From positions 1 to 64,000 of the forward strand of contig JAJRUJ010000101.1 in assembly GCA_024277855.1 (NCBI GenBank): a stretch of DNA of 64,000 nt, given 5' to 3'. Positions 56,476 through 64,000 of this stretch are shown here, piece after piece. Within the stretch, counting starts at the first letter, position 1; every line of letters begins with the position of its first letter. The position numbers and the translations under genes were made by a program. The notes under the pieces were generated by a model that made no database searches, was not told the origin of the DNA, and worked only from the letters and a program-made list of their open reading frames with translations. Source of the stretch: Candidatus Zixiibacteriota bacterium. Its GTDB lineage: Bacteria; Zixibacteria; MSB-5A5; WJJR01; JAJRUJ01.

Positions 56476-56826
56476 ATGGAACTTATTCTCTGCCGAGCAA
56501 AAATCCATCGAGTACGGGTCACTGATAACCAACTCGATTACGAGGGTTCAATTTCGATTGATCCCGATTTGCTGGAAGCCGCCGGGATCCTCCCGTATGA
56601 ACGGGTGCAGGTGGTTAATCTCAATAACGGCGCCCGGCTGGAAACCTATGTCATTGAAGGCAAACGCGCCTCCGGTGAAGTCTGTCTTAACGGTCCCGCC
56701 GCACGATGTGGATTACCCAATGATTTGGTCATAATCATTGCCTACGCTCATTTGACACCTGATGAAGCGAAGGGGTTTAAGCCCAAAGTAGTCCAGGTCG
56801 ATCAAAACAACCGTCCGATCAACTAA
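56476..56826 (+). CDS. panD: Aspartate 1-decarboxylase
   Basis: A 116-residue pyruvoyl-dependent enzyme that makes beta-alanine from aspartate. The self-cleavage site Gly-Ser is in LDYEGSISID (Ser25 becomes the pyruvoyl group). NGARLETYVIEGKRASGEVCLNGPAARCG is the conserved core. It follows panC closely. Confidence 0.95.
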   Translation: MELILCRAKIHRVRVTDNQLDYEGSISIDPDLLEAAGILPYERVQVVNLNNGARLETYVIEGKRASGEVCLNGPAARCGLPNDLVIIIAYAHLTPDEAKGFKPKVVQVDQNNRPIN

Positions 56827-56828
56827 CC

Positions 56829-57563
56829 ATGCAAAACGTCGCCTGTGTCATCCTGGCCGCCGGCAAGGGCAAACGGATGAAATCCGATCTGCCCAAGGTG
56901 CTTCATCTGCTTGACGGCAAACCGTTAGTTGAATATGTCCTCGCCAGTTGTAAAAAGGCCGGCGTCGCCCGCACCGTTGTCGTTGTGGGGTTCAAAGGTG
57001 ATTTGGTGACCGAGGTGGTCAAACCGCACGGCGCAGAAACCGTCATCCAGCAGCAACAACTGGGGACCGGCCATGCTGTTGCCCAGACTGAGCCACTGTT
57101 GAAAAATCACACCGGCGAAATATTGGTGATGAACGGTGACGTGCCGCTAATCAGTCCCCGTTCGATTGAATCGCTCGTTGAAGAACATCGGCGGCGCGGC
57201 GCAGTCGCGACAGTCCTGACCGCGGAGTTGGACGACCCGACCGGATACGGTCGAATCGTCCGGACCAGCGGTGGTTTGGTCGAAAGTATTGTCGAGGAAG
57301 CTGATGCCGATATAAAGATAAAGGCCATTCGCGAGATAAATTCGGGAATGTTTTGTTTTGACCCGGGGTATTTATTCACGGCATTGCACCGCGTAGACAA
57401 TGAAAACCAGCAGGGAGAATACTACCTGACCGATGTCCTCCGAATCCTGCGGCACGACAATCATCCCGTTGCCGCACAAAAGATTAACGACGCGAATGAG
57501 GTGCTCGGTGTAAATTCGCCGGAACAGTTGAAACTTATTGCTGGGTTACCGGTAAAGCATTAA
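56829..57563 (+). CDS. Sugar-nucleotide transferase (GlmU N-terminal-like NTP transferase)
   Basis: A 244-residue nucleotidyltransferase with the signature AAGKGKRMKSDLPKVLHLLDGKPLVEYVL, QQQLGTGHAVAQT and MNGDVPLISPRSIESL. This corresponds to the uridyltransferase half of GlmU, without the left-handed beta-helix acetyltransferase half. Either GlmU is split in this organism or this is a separate N-acetylglucosamine-1-P uridyltransferase. It starts 2 bp after panD. Confidence 0.88.
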   Translation: MQNVACVILAAGKGKRMKSDLPKVLHLLDGKPLVEYVLASCKKAGVARTVVVVGFKGDLVTEVVKPHGAETVIQQQQLGTGHAVAQTEPLLKNHTGEILVMNGDVPLISPRSIESLVEEHRRRGAVATVLTAELDDPTGYGRIVRTSGGLVESIVEEADADIKIKAIREINSGMFCFDPGYLFTALHRVDNENQQGEYYLTDVLRILRHDNHPVAAQKINDANEVLGVNSPEQLKLIAGLPVKH

Positions 57564-57658
57564 AGGGCAATAAGTCAGGAAGTCGGATACGGTTTTTGTC
57601 TTGACAAATCGGGCGAGATCAGGTTTTCAGTATAGTGAAAACCGGAGGGGTTAAGGAT

Positions 57659-58114
57659 ATGAAAAAACTGGTACTCAGTATCTTAGCGCTGTCGATTGTG
57701 TTTGTGCCGCTGGTCATATCGGCCCAGGCAACCGATGAGCTTGCCCCACAGTCAAAGACCTTCCTGGACAATCCCATCCAGAGGACATTTTCGTTACTCG
57801 ATCCCAAACGATTGTCTATCGACCACTCGTATTCATTTTCGTACATGTCAGGAAGCGGAACATCCGGCTCGGTCGGCATATATATGAGCAGATTCCGCTA
57901 TCAGTTGGCCAAACCGTTAACCTTGCGAGTAAATCTGGAATTCGCGCATAATCCGATTTCGGCATTCGGCGGTCAGACACAGAGTCTGGTCAATCAGGGA
58001 ATTTACCCAAGTTTTTATCTTGACTATCAACCCTCATCGTCCTTCCATCTTGGCATAGGGTACGAACGAGTGCCCGGATACTATAATCCCATGTCGTGGT
58101 GGCGGACCCGATAG
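57659..58114 (+). CDS. Exported protein of unknown function, beta-rich
   Basis: A 151-residue protein with a clear signal peptide (MKKLVLSILALSIVFVPLVISAQA). The mature part has strands such as YSFSYMSGSGTSGSVGIYMSRFRYQLAKPLTLRVNLEFAH and SFYLDYQPSSSFHLGIGYERVPG, which look like a short outer-membrane or periplasmic beta-sheet protein. It ends abruptly with SWWRTR. I do not recognise a family. GGAGGGG lies upstream. Confidence 0.75.
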   Translation: MKKLVLSILALSIVFVPLVISAQATDELAPQSKTFLDNPIQRTFSLLDPKRLSIDHSYSFSYMSGSGTSGSVGIYMSRFRYQLAKPLTLRVNLEFAHNPISAFGGQTQSLVNQGIYPSFYLDYQPSSSFHLGIGYERVPGYYNPMSWWRTR

Positions 58115-58199
58115 GGTTAGCAGCAAACTGGTTTAACATACATCATCCGTCCCCTTATAGTAAAATCCGCCTCCCACCGGGAGTAACAGACAGGAATTC

Positions 58200-58730
58200 A
58201 TGAGTCCCCAGGCCAGGAAAAATAATCGGTCGACCCGATCGCGCAAGAATTCAAATGGCCTTCGCTGGCGGGCGCGGTTGCTTGACGGCGCGATCCTGGT
58301 CTGCACGGTCGTAATCGGGGTGTTTGTTTTCTCCGTGGCCGGGCGGCTTTCCTATACCCGGGCGGAGAAAGCAAATTTCGCGCCCCGGGTCCTGCGGACG
58401 CAGATCCTGAATGGTTGCGGCGAACCGGGGCTGGCGGCCGAATTCGGTGAACGGTTGACCCGGGCCAGCATCGAGGAATTCCGCTTTGATGTAATCGATC
58501 ACGACAATTTTAACCGTTTCGATGTTGATGAGTCGTTTATAACCGTCTATACGCTCTCGACTGATGATGCGTTGCGGCTGGCCGCCGCGATGGGATTTTC
58601 ACCCGACCATGTTTTCCTGGCCGACAACACCGACAACCCCTGGGGGCTGGACGCGAGTATCGTCCTGGGGCGTAACACCCGGCCGGTCCTGCCGGCTCTC
58701 GAGGGTATTCCCTCGCAGACAATCCCCTGA
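58200..58730 (+). CDS. LytR C-terminal domain protein with membrane anchor
   Basis: A 176-residue protein: a basic N-terminus (RKNNRSTRSRKNSNG), one transmembrane helix (about residues 30-52), and a LytR_C domain (RTQILNGCGEPGLAAEFGERL, SIEEFRFDVIDHDNFNRFDVDESFI, ADNTDNPWGLDASIVLGRN). LytR_C domains occur at the C-termini of cell wall polymer ligases but also alone. It lies before rsfS, a common gene neighbour. Its function is unknown. Confidence 0.86.
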   Translation: MSPQARKNNRSTRSRKNSNGLRWRARLLDGAILVCTVVIGVFVFSVAGRLSYTRAEKANFAPRVLRTQILNGCGEPGLAAEFGERLTRASIEEFRFDVIDHDNFNRFDVDESFITVYTLSTDDALRLAAAMGFSPDHVFLADNTDNPWGLDASIVLGRNTRPVLPALEGIPSQTIP

Positions 58731-58775
58731 TCGAATCATCGACAAACCGTGAATCGCCGAAAGGAGGCGCCGACA

Positions 58776-59120
58776 ATTACACCGAAACTCCTGGCCATGA
58801 CGGCCGGAAAACTTGCCCGCGACAAGAACGCTACGGACATCTGCATTTTGGACTTGCGCAAACTCTCGCCGGTTACGAACTATTTCGTTATTTGTACAGC
58901 CGAAGCTGATGTGCATGTCCGAGCCGTGGCGGACTTTATCAAAGAAGAACTGGGGAGCAAGGGGGTCATGACATATCAATCCGAAGGACGCGAGAAGACC
59001 GGCTGGGTGGTCCTGGATTATGTGACCGTCATCGTGCATGTCTTTTTGGCCCCCGTGCGCGCGCATTATAGTCTCGAACGGCTATGGGGCGATGCTCCCC
59101 GCACCGAAATTGCCGATTAG
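58776..59120 (+). CDS. rsfS: Ribosome silencing factor, apparent ATT start codon
   Basis: A 114-residue RsfS (DUF143/Iojap) protein: ATDICILDLRKLSPVTNYFVICTAEADVHVRAVADFI, and SEGREKTGWVVLDYVTVIVHVFLAPVRAHYSLERLWGDA. It binds ribosomal protein L14 and blocks 50S joining in stationary phase. GGAGG sits 8 bases before ATT-ACA-CCG-AAA, which aligns with the usual MTPxEL start of the family. The only other start is GTG 58749, nine codons upstream, with the Shine-Dalgarno lying inside the coding sequence. ATT is therefore the better start. Confidence 0.85.
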   Translation: MTPKLLAMTAGKLARDKNATDICILDLRKLSPVTNYFVICTAEADVHVRAVADFIKEELGSKGVMTYQSEGREKTGWVVLDYVTVIVHVFLAPVRAHYSLERLWGDAPRTEIAD

Positions 59121-59214
59121 ATTCCCGGCCGCGGCCGCCGACAGGCCGCTTGGGCCGGTTAACCATAGCAAATCATTTTAACTGCCGGATATTCTAGTGG
59201 AGGGCCGATGTCAT

Positions 59215-60462
59215 ATGGACATCATCGAACTCAAATCAAAAACCATCGCTGAATTGCTGGAGATTGCCGAAAGCCTCGATATCCCCGGTGTCTCAGGCCT
59301 GCGCAAACAGGAATTAATTTTTACGATTCTTGAGGCCAATACCGACAAAGACGGGCTGATTTTCGCCGAAGGCGTGCTCGAAATTCTCGAGGAGGGCTAC
59401 GGTTTCCTGCGCAGCCCGGATTACAATTATTTGCCGGGCCCCGACGATATCTACGTCTCCCCGTCACAGATCAAGCGTTTCGACCTCCGGACCGGGGATA
59501 CTGTTTCCGGGCAGGTGCGACCGCCCAAAGACACCGAACGGTATTTCGCGCTGTTGAAAATAGAAGCGGTCAACATGGAAAACCCGGACGTGGCCAAGCA
59601 CAAAACACTGTTTGACAACCTGACGCCGCTTTACCCGGATAGTAAATTCAACCTCGCCGACGGGATCAAAGACCCCTCGGTACGAATTCTCGATCTGCTG
59701 ACGCCGATCGGTCGCGGTCAGCGGGCGATGATTGTCTCGCCGCCCAAAGCCGGGAAAACGATGTTGTTGCAGAAGATCGCCAACTCGATTACCACCAACC
59801 ACGCCGACGTCAAACTGATCGTGCTGCTCATCGACGAACGGCCTGAAGAAGTCACCGACATGAAACGCTCGGTCAAGGGCGAGGTGGTTTCTTCCACTTT
59901 CGATGAACCCGCCGAACGGCACGTGCAGGTGGCCAAGATGGTCATCGAGAAAGCCAAGCGGCTGGTCGAACACCGGCAGGATGTCGTCATTCTCCTGGAT
60001 TCAATCACCCGGCTGGCCCGCGCGCACAACGCCGTCGTCCCGCACTCGGGCAAAATTCTTTCCGGCGGTGTGGATGCCAACGCCTTGCAAAAACCGAAAC
60101 GGTTTTTCGGCGCGGCGCGCAATATCGAGGAAGGCGGGTCGCTGACGATTATCTCCACCGCCTTGATCGAAACCGGCTCGCGGATGGACGAAGTCATCTT
60201 CGAGGAATTTAAGGGCACCGGCAACATGGAGCTGGCCCTCGACCGCCGTCTGTTTAACCGACGGATTTTCCCGGCAATCGATATTTCCCGTTCATCAACC
60301 CGGAAAGAAGAACTGCTGGTTGATTCGGACACCCTGAGCAAGCTTTGGATCATGCGGAAGTTCCTCGCCGAGATGAATCCGGTCGAGGCGATGGAATTTT
60401 TGCTCGAACGGCTGAAAAAGACCAAGAGCAATGAGCAGTTTTTGCAGTCGATGAAAAGCTGA
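59215..60462 (+). CDS. rho: Transcription termination factor Rho
   Basis: A 415-residue Rho: N-terminal helix bundle ([33 protein letters not shown]), RNA-binding cold-shock-like domain ([29 protein letters not shown]), Walker A region [18 protein letters not shown], Walker [19 protein letters not shown] and the Q-loop/R-loop ([25 protein letters not shown]). It unwinds RNA-DNA hybrids to end transcription. The start ATG is preceded by GGAGGGC. Confidence 0.95.
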   Translation: MDIIELKSKTIAELLEIAESLDIPGVSGLRKQELIFTILEANTDKDGLIFAEGVLEILEEGYGFLRSPDYNYLPGPDDIYVSPSQIKRFDLRTGDTVSGQVRPPKDTERYFALLKIEAVNMENPDVAKHKTLFDNLTPLYPDSKFNLADGIKDPSVRILDLLTPIGRGQRAMIVSPPKAGKTMLLQKIANSITTNHADVKLIVLLIDERPEEVTDMKRSVKGEVVSSTFDEPAERHVQVAKMVIEKAKRLVEHRQDVVILLDSITRLARAHNAVVPHSGKILSGGVDANALQKPKRFFGAARNIEEGGSLTIISTALIETGSRMDEVIFEEFKGTGNMELALDRRLFNRRIFPAIDISRSSTRKEELLVDSDTLSKLWIMRKFLAEMNPVEAMEFLLERLKKTKSNEQFLQSMKS

Positions 60463-60528
60463 TTGTGACCCAAACCGGCGGCGGAGCCGGCCCTGCAAGG
60501 CACGTGGTTCAACCGTCCTGAGGATGCC

Positions 60529-61242
60529 ATGCCATCGAATGCCGTGACCGCATTGGACGCGGTCGATATCGCCATCGACGGATACCCCCTGTTGCGCGAT
60601 TTGACGATGACCCTGTCTCCGGGTCGCCTGGTGGTGGTGGGTGGACCGGCTGGTTGTGGAAAATCTTCACTGTTACAAGTTTTCACGGGAAATATCCGAC
60701 CGGATACTGGCACCGTGACTGCGAATGGCCGCGATCTGACTCGTGCCTCGGCGCGGCGTTGGGCAACCTGGCGACGGGAAATCGGCGTCCTCAGTCGGGA
60801 ATTTTCCCTGGCCGACGAGTGGACGGCCGCGGAAAACGTGGCGGCCGCCCTGCACTGCAAAGGCGGAATTTCCCGAGCGGCCATCGAATATCGCACGAAC
60901 CATGAATTGAGGAAATGGGGTCTGCTTTCCCGACGGCATTTGCACACTGCCGCGCTCAGCACCAGCGAACGCACCCGGTTACAACTGGCGCGGGCTTTTG
61001 TCCGCCGCCCGGCGGCAGTATTTCTTGATGAGCCATTAGCCGGCCTTCCGACGCCGAATCGAGCAGAACTGAAAGCGGCCATTAAGGCCGAGGCAATCGC
61101 CGGTGCGGCCGTGCTTGTCGCGGCCGCCGATTACGAGGGTTGGCAGGCAGATGCCGACGAGATCTACTTGATCTCTGAGAGTCAACTGCACCGGCCGCAG
61201 GAAACTCCGGCGCTTATCGCAGTATCCGGGATGGCGGGGTAA
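60529..61242 (+). CDS. FtsE-like ABC transporter ATP-binding protein with a degenerate signature
   Basis: A 237-residue ABC ATPase. Walker [11 protein letters not shown] is intact and Walker B is AVFLDEPL. The ABC signature, normally LSGGQ, reads [15 protein letters not shown], and the H-loop region (AAADYEGW) lacks the usual histidine. ATP hydrolysis may thus be weak. By neighbourhood it is the partner of the next gene, an FtsX-like protein, with an EnvC-like activator after that: the module that opens septal peptidoglycan for daughter cell separation. Confidence 0.82.
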   Translation: MPSNAVTALDAVDIAIDGYPLLRDLTMTLSPGRLVVVGGPAGCGKSSLLQVFTGNIRPDTGTVTANGRDLTRASARRWATWRREIGVLSREFSLADEWTAAENVAAALHCKGGISRAAIEYRTNHELRKWGLLSRRHLHTAALSTSERTRLQLARAFVRRPAAVFLDEPLAGLPTPNRAELKAAIKAEAIAGAAVLVAAADYEGWQADADEIYLISESQLHRPQETPALIAVSGMAG

Positions 61243-61246
61243 CCCG

Positions 61247-62107
61247 GTGCGACGGTTCTTTTTCAAAGAATGGCGAGCAAATCTCCGGGCGCGGCCGCTG
61301 TTGACTTTCCTGATCGTCCTGGTGGCGGGGGCCGGGCTGGCCTCAGTCAGCGCCATCCGCGCCGAACTCACCGGCGCACAGCAGTGGTGGAATGACCGTT
61401 TTGCCTTGCCGCTGATGGAAATCTACCTGGATAATTCATTTCCAGGCGATTCAATTACGGCATTTACTGAATCACTTGAAGCATTGCCCCAAATCCAAAG
61501 CGTTGAATTTGTCTCGGCGGCCGAGGCACAGGCCGACGCAGAAGAATATTTGGGGGCCATTGCCTTCTCGGTCCTGCCGGCAAATCCTTTACCGTCTTCG
61601 ATCCGCCTGACGTTTGCGCCCGAATTCCGGACACCCGAAGAGGCGCAACATCTTGCCGATTCTCTGGTAATGCGATCGGGCGTCACCGATATTATGGCGG
61701 CCCACGGACAAATGGCCGTATATGTCCGTGGACGAGACGTAATCACGGGTTATGCCAACCTCCTGCTGACCGCGGCATTGGGTTGGCTGATATTCTGGTT
61801 GTTTATCGGCCTGCACGTAATCATGCGGGTGCGCTCGCCGCACTGGCGGATTTGGACCTATCTCGGCGCGCGCCCGGGCTGGTTTCGCTGGCCGCCAATG
61901 GCCGAGGGACTGGTCCTCGGTTTGTTGAGTTCGGTGTGTGCCTGGCTGATCGGCCGATTCCTGATTGAGGCCGAATGGGCCTCACTTACCAAATTGGTGG
62001 TCAACCACCGGGAATTGATCGCCTTCTGGACAATCCCGGCCATAATTGGTGCGGCCTCCGGCTGGCTGGCCTATCGGGTTAACCGGCCGCGCGGTGTGAA
62101 AATCTGA
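61247..62107 (+). CDS. FtsX-like cell division membrane protein
   Basis: A 286-residue protein with four helices. The first is near residues 16-36, then a periplasmic domain of about 130 residues (PLMEIYLDNSFPGDSITAF, VEFVSAAEAQADAEEYL), then three helices (about 170-285). This is the FtsX topology. The start is GTG 61247, four bases after the FtsE-like stop. FtsEX transmits ATP hydrolysis to periplasmic hydrolase activators such as EnvC. Confidence 0.85.
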   Translation: MRRFFFKEWRANLRARPLLTFLIVLVAGAGLASVSAIRAELTGAQQWWNDRFALPLMEIYLDNSFPGDSITAFTESLEALPQIQSVEFVSAAEAQADAEEYLGAIAFSVLPANPLPSSIRLTFAPEFRTPEEAQHLADSLVMRSGVTDIMAAHGQMAVYVRGRDVITGYANLLLTAALGWLIFWLFIGLHVIMRVRSPHWRIWTYLGARPGWFRWPPMAEGLVLGLLSSVCAWLIGRFLIEAEWASLTKLVVNHRELIAFWTIPAIIGAASGWLAYRVNRPRGVKI

Positions 62108-62168
62108 CGTTATTTTTCAATGGTATAAAACGGATTTCAGGCAAATAACAGACCGACCTGCCGATATC

Positions 62169-63326
62169 ATGTCCCGCAAATTTCTCAATTTCCTCTTCGT
62201 TCCCCTGTTCGCAATTATGATATCCTTGCCGGCCAGGCCCCAGACTGCGCCCGCGGAAAATCGGGATGACGTCGAAAAAGAACTCGAAAAAATAAAACAA
62301 CAACTCGAGGCCAAAACCGACTCGCTGGAAAACCTGGCGCAACAGGAACGGCGGGCCGATTTGAAATCGCGCTCGTTACGGGAAGAGATGGAATTACTTG
62401 GCGAGGTCAGCAACCGCCTCGACCAACGATATCGCCATCTGGATCGCGAGCATACCGCCAGTGAACGGCGCGTGACCGAATTTGAAAAAGGCCGGATGTT
62501 TCGGCAGGAAGTCCTTTCGCGCACCTTGCACCGCCTCTATACCAGCAGAGTCCTCGCCGATCAACCCGAGGCGAGCCTCGACGGTTCCGGCAGTCTGCGC
62601 CGGCGCTATTTTGGGCGTCTGGTCGGTCTGGCGCAAGTCGAACTGGTGGTCGAGACTGCCGATTCGCTGGCCGCCTGGACGGGCAAACGTAATCAACTTG
62701 CCGAATCGAGACAGAAAGTGAAACAGGCCGCGGCCGGTAAACAAAAAGAGATCGACGGTAAAGAGCGTCAACTGGCCGGCACCGAACGTAAGGCGTTTGC
62801 CCTCCGACAACAGCGTGAGCAGGAGATGGATCGAATCGAGCAGATCCAGCGTGAGGCAATGATTCTCTCGGAGCTAATCGACCGTCTCGCCGCGCTCCCC
62901 GGTGTTGAAAGGGCGCTGGACTATGATTTCCCCGGTTGGCAGGGCCGTCTGCATTGGCCGTTGAAGGGCACCGTCAAATCCACTGTCGGCGCCAAAATCG
63001 ACCCGAAATATCGCACCGAAACCTATGAATCGGGCATCTTCATCGCCGGGACGCCCGGCGCCGAAGTGGTCAACGCCGCCGATGGTGAGGTGGCCTATGC
63101 CGGCCGTCGCCGGGGTCTGGGTAATGTTGTCGTCGTCGGCCATGGCTCCGGTTATTTTTCCATCTTTGCCCACTTGGACGAAATCTCGGTGTTGACCGGA
63201 GCCGTCCTGCGCGCCGGCGAAAAAGTCGGCACGGTGGGGCAATCGCATCCCCGTTTTGGCGCCGGAGTGCTTTTTGAATTGCGCCGGGGCAAGGAAATCC
63301 TCGATCCACTGGAGTGGCTGCGATGA
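62169..63326 (+). CDS. EnvC-like murein hydrolase activator (coiled coil plus LytM/M23)
   Basis: A 385-residue exported protein. A signal peptide is followed by a long coiled coil (about residues 30-235: DDVEKELEKIKQQLEAKTDSLENLAQQERR and onwards), then a LytM/M23 domain (GTVKSTVGAKIDPKYRTETYESGIFIAG, GNVVVVGHGSGYFSIFAHLDEI, GEKVGTVGQSHPRFGAGVLFELRRG). The active HxxxD zinc ligands are replaced (ESGIFIAG instead of HxGID), so it is catalytically inactive, as in EnvC. It activates amidases when recruited by FtsEX. The stop overlaps the holB start (ATGA). Confidence 0.88.
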   Translation: MSRKFLNFLFVPLFAIMISLPARPQTAPAENRDDVEKELEKIKQQLEAKTDSLENLAQQERRADLKSRSLREEMELLGEVSNRLDQRYRHLDREHTASERRVTEFEKGRMFRQEVLSRTLHRLYTSRVLADQPEASLDGSGSLRRRYFGRLVGLAQVELVVETADSLAAWTGKRNQLAESRQKVKQAAAGKQKEIDGKERQLAGTERKAFALRQQREQEMDRIEQIQREAMILSELIDRLAALPGVERALDYDFPGWQGRLHWPLKGTVKSTVGAKIDPKYRTETYESGIFIAGTPGAEVVNAADGEVAYAGRRRGLGNVVVVGHGSGYFSIFAHLDEISVLTGAVLRAGEKVGTVGQSHPRFGAGVLFELRRGKEILDPLEWLR

Positions 63327-64000
63327 CCGACTGGGATGTTTTCAGGATTCACCGGACCGCCGGAAGAATCATTGTCGCTGCCGCAGAAAAAAACCGGCTG
63401 CCCCAGGCCTACCTATTTTACGGTGTCGAGGGTGTTGGCAAGTGGGCGGCAGCCGTGCGCACCGCGCAATTAATGATGTGTCCCGAGGCGGCTGACCTGT
63501 CACACACCGAGTGCGCGGTTTGCCGGCGCATTGCCGATTACGGTCATCCCGATGTGCATTGGCTGCCGCCGTTGGTCGCACGAGACCGTCAGCGACTCGA
63601 CGGTGACCAGGACGATGATCGCGCCTCCTCTGCGCAGCATACCGAACTCCAAGGGATATTTGACGTTAAACGCAAGGACCAATGGGCGGCGCTCGAATAT
63701 CCCCGGCGGCCATACCTCACCATCGGCCGCGTGCGCGCCCTTCAGGTCGAGTTGTCGCGTACAGCCGTCGAGGGACGGCGTAAAGTCGGAATTCTCACCA
63801 ACGTGGAAACGATGCGCCCCGATGCGCAGTCGGTTTTACTGAAAACTATCGAAGAACCGCCGCCGGAGACATTTTTGATTCTGACTGTGACAGACAAGAG
63901 CGCGCTTTTGTCCACCATTCTCTCCCGCTGCCAGCCGGTGCGATTCGGGCCGTTGCCCAACGAGTTGATTCTCACCCGACTCTGCCGCGAGTACGATGTC
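63323..64000 (+). CDS. holB: DNA polymerase III delta' subunit, runs off the window
   Basis: The first 226 codons of a clamp-loader AAA+ subunit. HRTAGRIIVAAAEKNRLPQAYLFYGVEGVGKWAAAV holds a Walker A-like loop (GVEGVGKW), the zinc module is CPEAADLSHTECAVCRRIADYGHPDVHWLPP, and sensor-like segments follow (RKVGILTNVETMRPDAQSVLLKTIEEPPPETFLILTVTDKSALLSTILSRCQPVRF). The last S/T of Walker A is missing (GKW instead of GKT/S), consistent with delta', which does not hydrolyse ATP. The ATG overlaps the EnvC-like stop. Confidence 0.9.
   Translation, partial: MTDWDVFRIHRTAGRIIVAAAEKNRLPQAYLFYGVEGVGKWAAAVRTAQLMMCPEAADLSHTECAVCRRIADYGHPDVHWLPPLVARDRQRLDGDQDDDRASSAQHTELQGIFDVKRKDQWAALEYPRRPYLTIGRVRALQVELSRTAVEGRRKVGILTNVETMRPDAQSVLLKTIEEPPPETFLILTVTDKSALLSTILSRCQPVRFGPLPNELILTRLCREYDV

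Noticed and set aside
57601-57636. TTGACA with TATAGT as a sigma-70 promoter before the exported protein gene
   Set aside because: The spacing is 24 bases, far from 17, so I do not call it.
59718-61082. A 454-codon minus-strand frame opposite rho and the FtsE-like gene
   Set aside because: Ser/Arg-rich, low-complexity translation crossing two well-supported genes on the other strand.

Overview
Organism and overall character. The window is about 55% GC by eye and is packed with short operons separated by good Rho-independent terminators. It encodes a diderm bacterium: two outer-membrane beta-barrel or OmpA-type proteins, lipoproteins, a LolA-fold protein and an EnvC-like hydrolase activator. 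The metabolism looks like that of a sulfur-dependent anaerobe that tolerates oxygen: pyruvate:ferredoxin oxidoreductase, sat-aprBA and a QmoC-type membrane subunit lie in the same 64 kb as a full pyruvate dehydrogenase complex, proton-translocating transhydrogenase, peroxiredoxins, ferritins and superoxide dismutase. The mix suggests a deep-branching candidate phylum (Zixibacteria-like is my guess) rather than a well-known genus. No phylogenetic marker in the window settles this.

Layout. 1-6.8 kb: the end of nifJ, a dihydroorotate-dehydrogenase-like gene, and an M16 peptidase pair; nifJ and the catalytic M16 gene both carry in-frame TAA codons. 7-12.5 kb: an ArsR-rhodanese regulator with a palindromic operator, followed by an RND pump, a LolA-like protein, a beta-barrel and a DUF2892 protein. 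12.5-16.4 kb: small envelope proteins, six 50-bp tandem repeats, NAD(P)H-hydrate epimerase, tRNA-Arg and thioredoxin. 16.7-22 kb: pntA1-A2-B, a fumarase/aspartase and a thioesterase. 22.2-29.3 kb: sat-aprB-aprA with two accessory genes, divergent from qmoC without qmoA or qmoB. 29.5-32.1 kb: an RNA-binding protein with an apparent ATT start, two decayed genes, and SIMPL and VOC proteins.

32.1-38.8 kb is a ten-gene arsenic/thiol island on the minus strand: a membrane-anchored thioredoxin-like protein, an ArsG/CcdA-like permease, ArsR, a DUF318 permease, an FmdE-like protein, TauE, a CPKC thioredoxin, a thioredoxin-like gene with an in-frame UGA, ArsC and Acr3. Divergent from it is the most interesting gene, a sigma-54 activator whose sensor domain is a catalytically dead ArsC/low-molecular-weight-phosphatase fold. 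Sigma-54 -24/-12 promoters and GAGACA/TGTCTC palindromes recur at a small conserved gene, a peroxiredoxin, a ferritin-like gene and superoxide dismutase. I read this as a candidate thiol- or arsenic-responsive sigma-54 stress regulon.

43-49.4 kb: pdhA-pdhB-pdhC-lpdA-lipoate ligase-mutM. 49.4-53 kb: a ferritin-like/Tpx/rubrerythrin-like/ferritin/SOD cluster. 53-64 kb: housekeeping genes, including a HEAT-like protein, a methyltransferase, an OmpA lipoprotein, panC-panD, a nucleotidyltransferase, a LytR-C protein, rsfS (apparent ATT start), rho, an FtsE/FtsX-like pair, an EnvC-like protein and the start of holB, which runs off the window.
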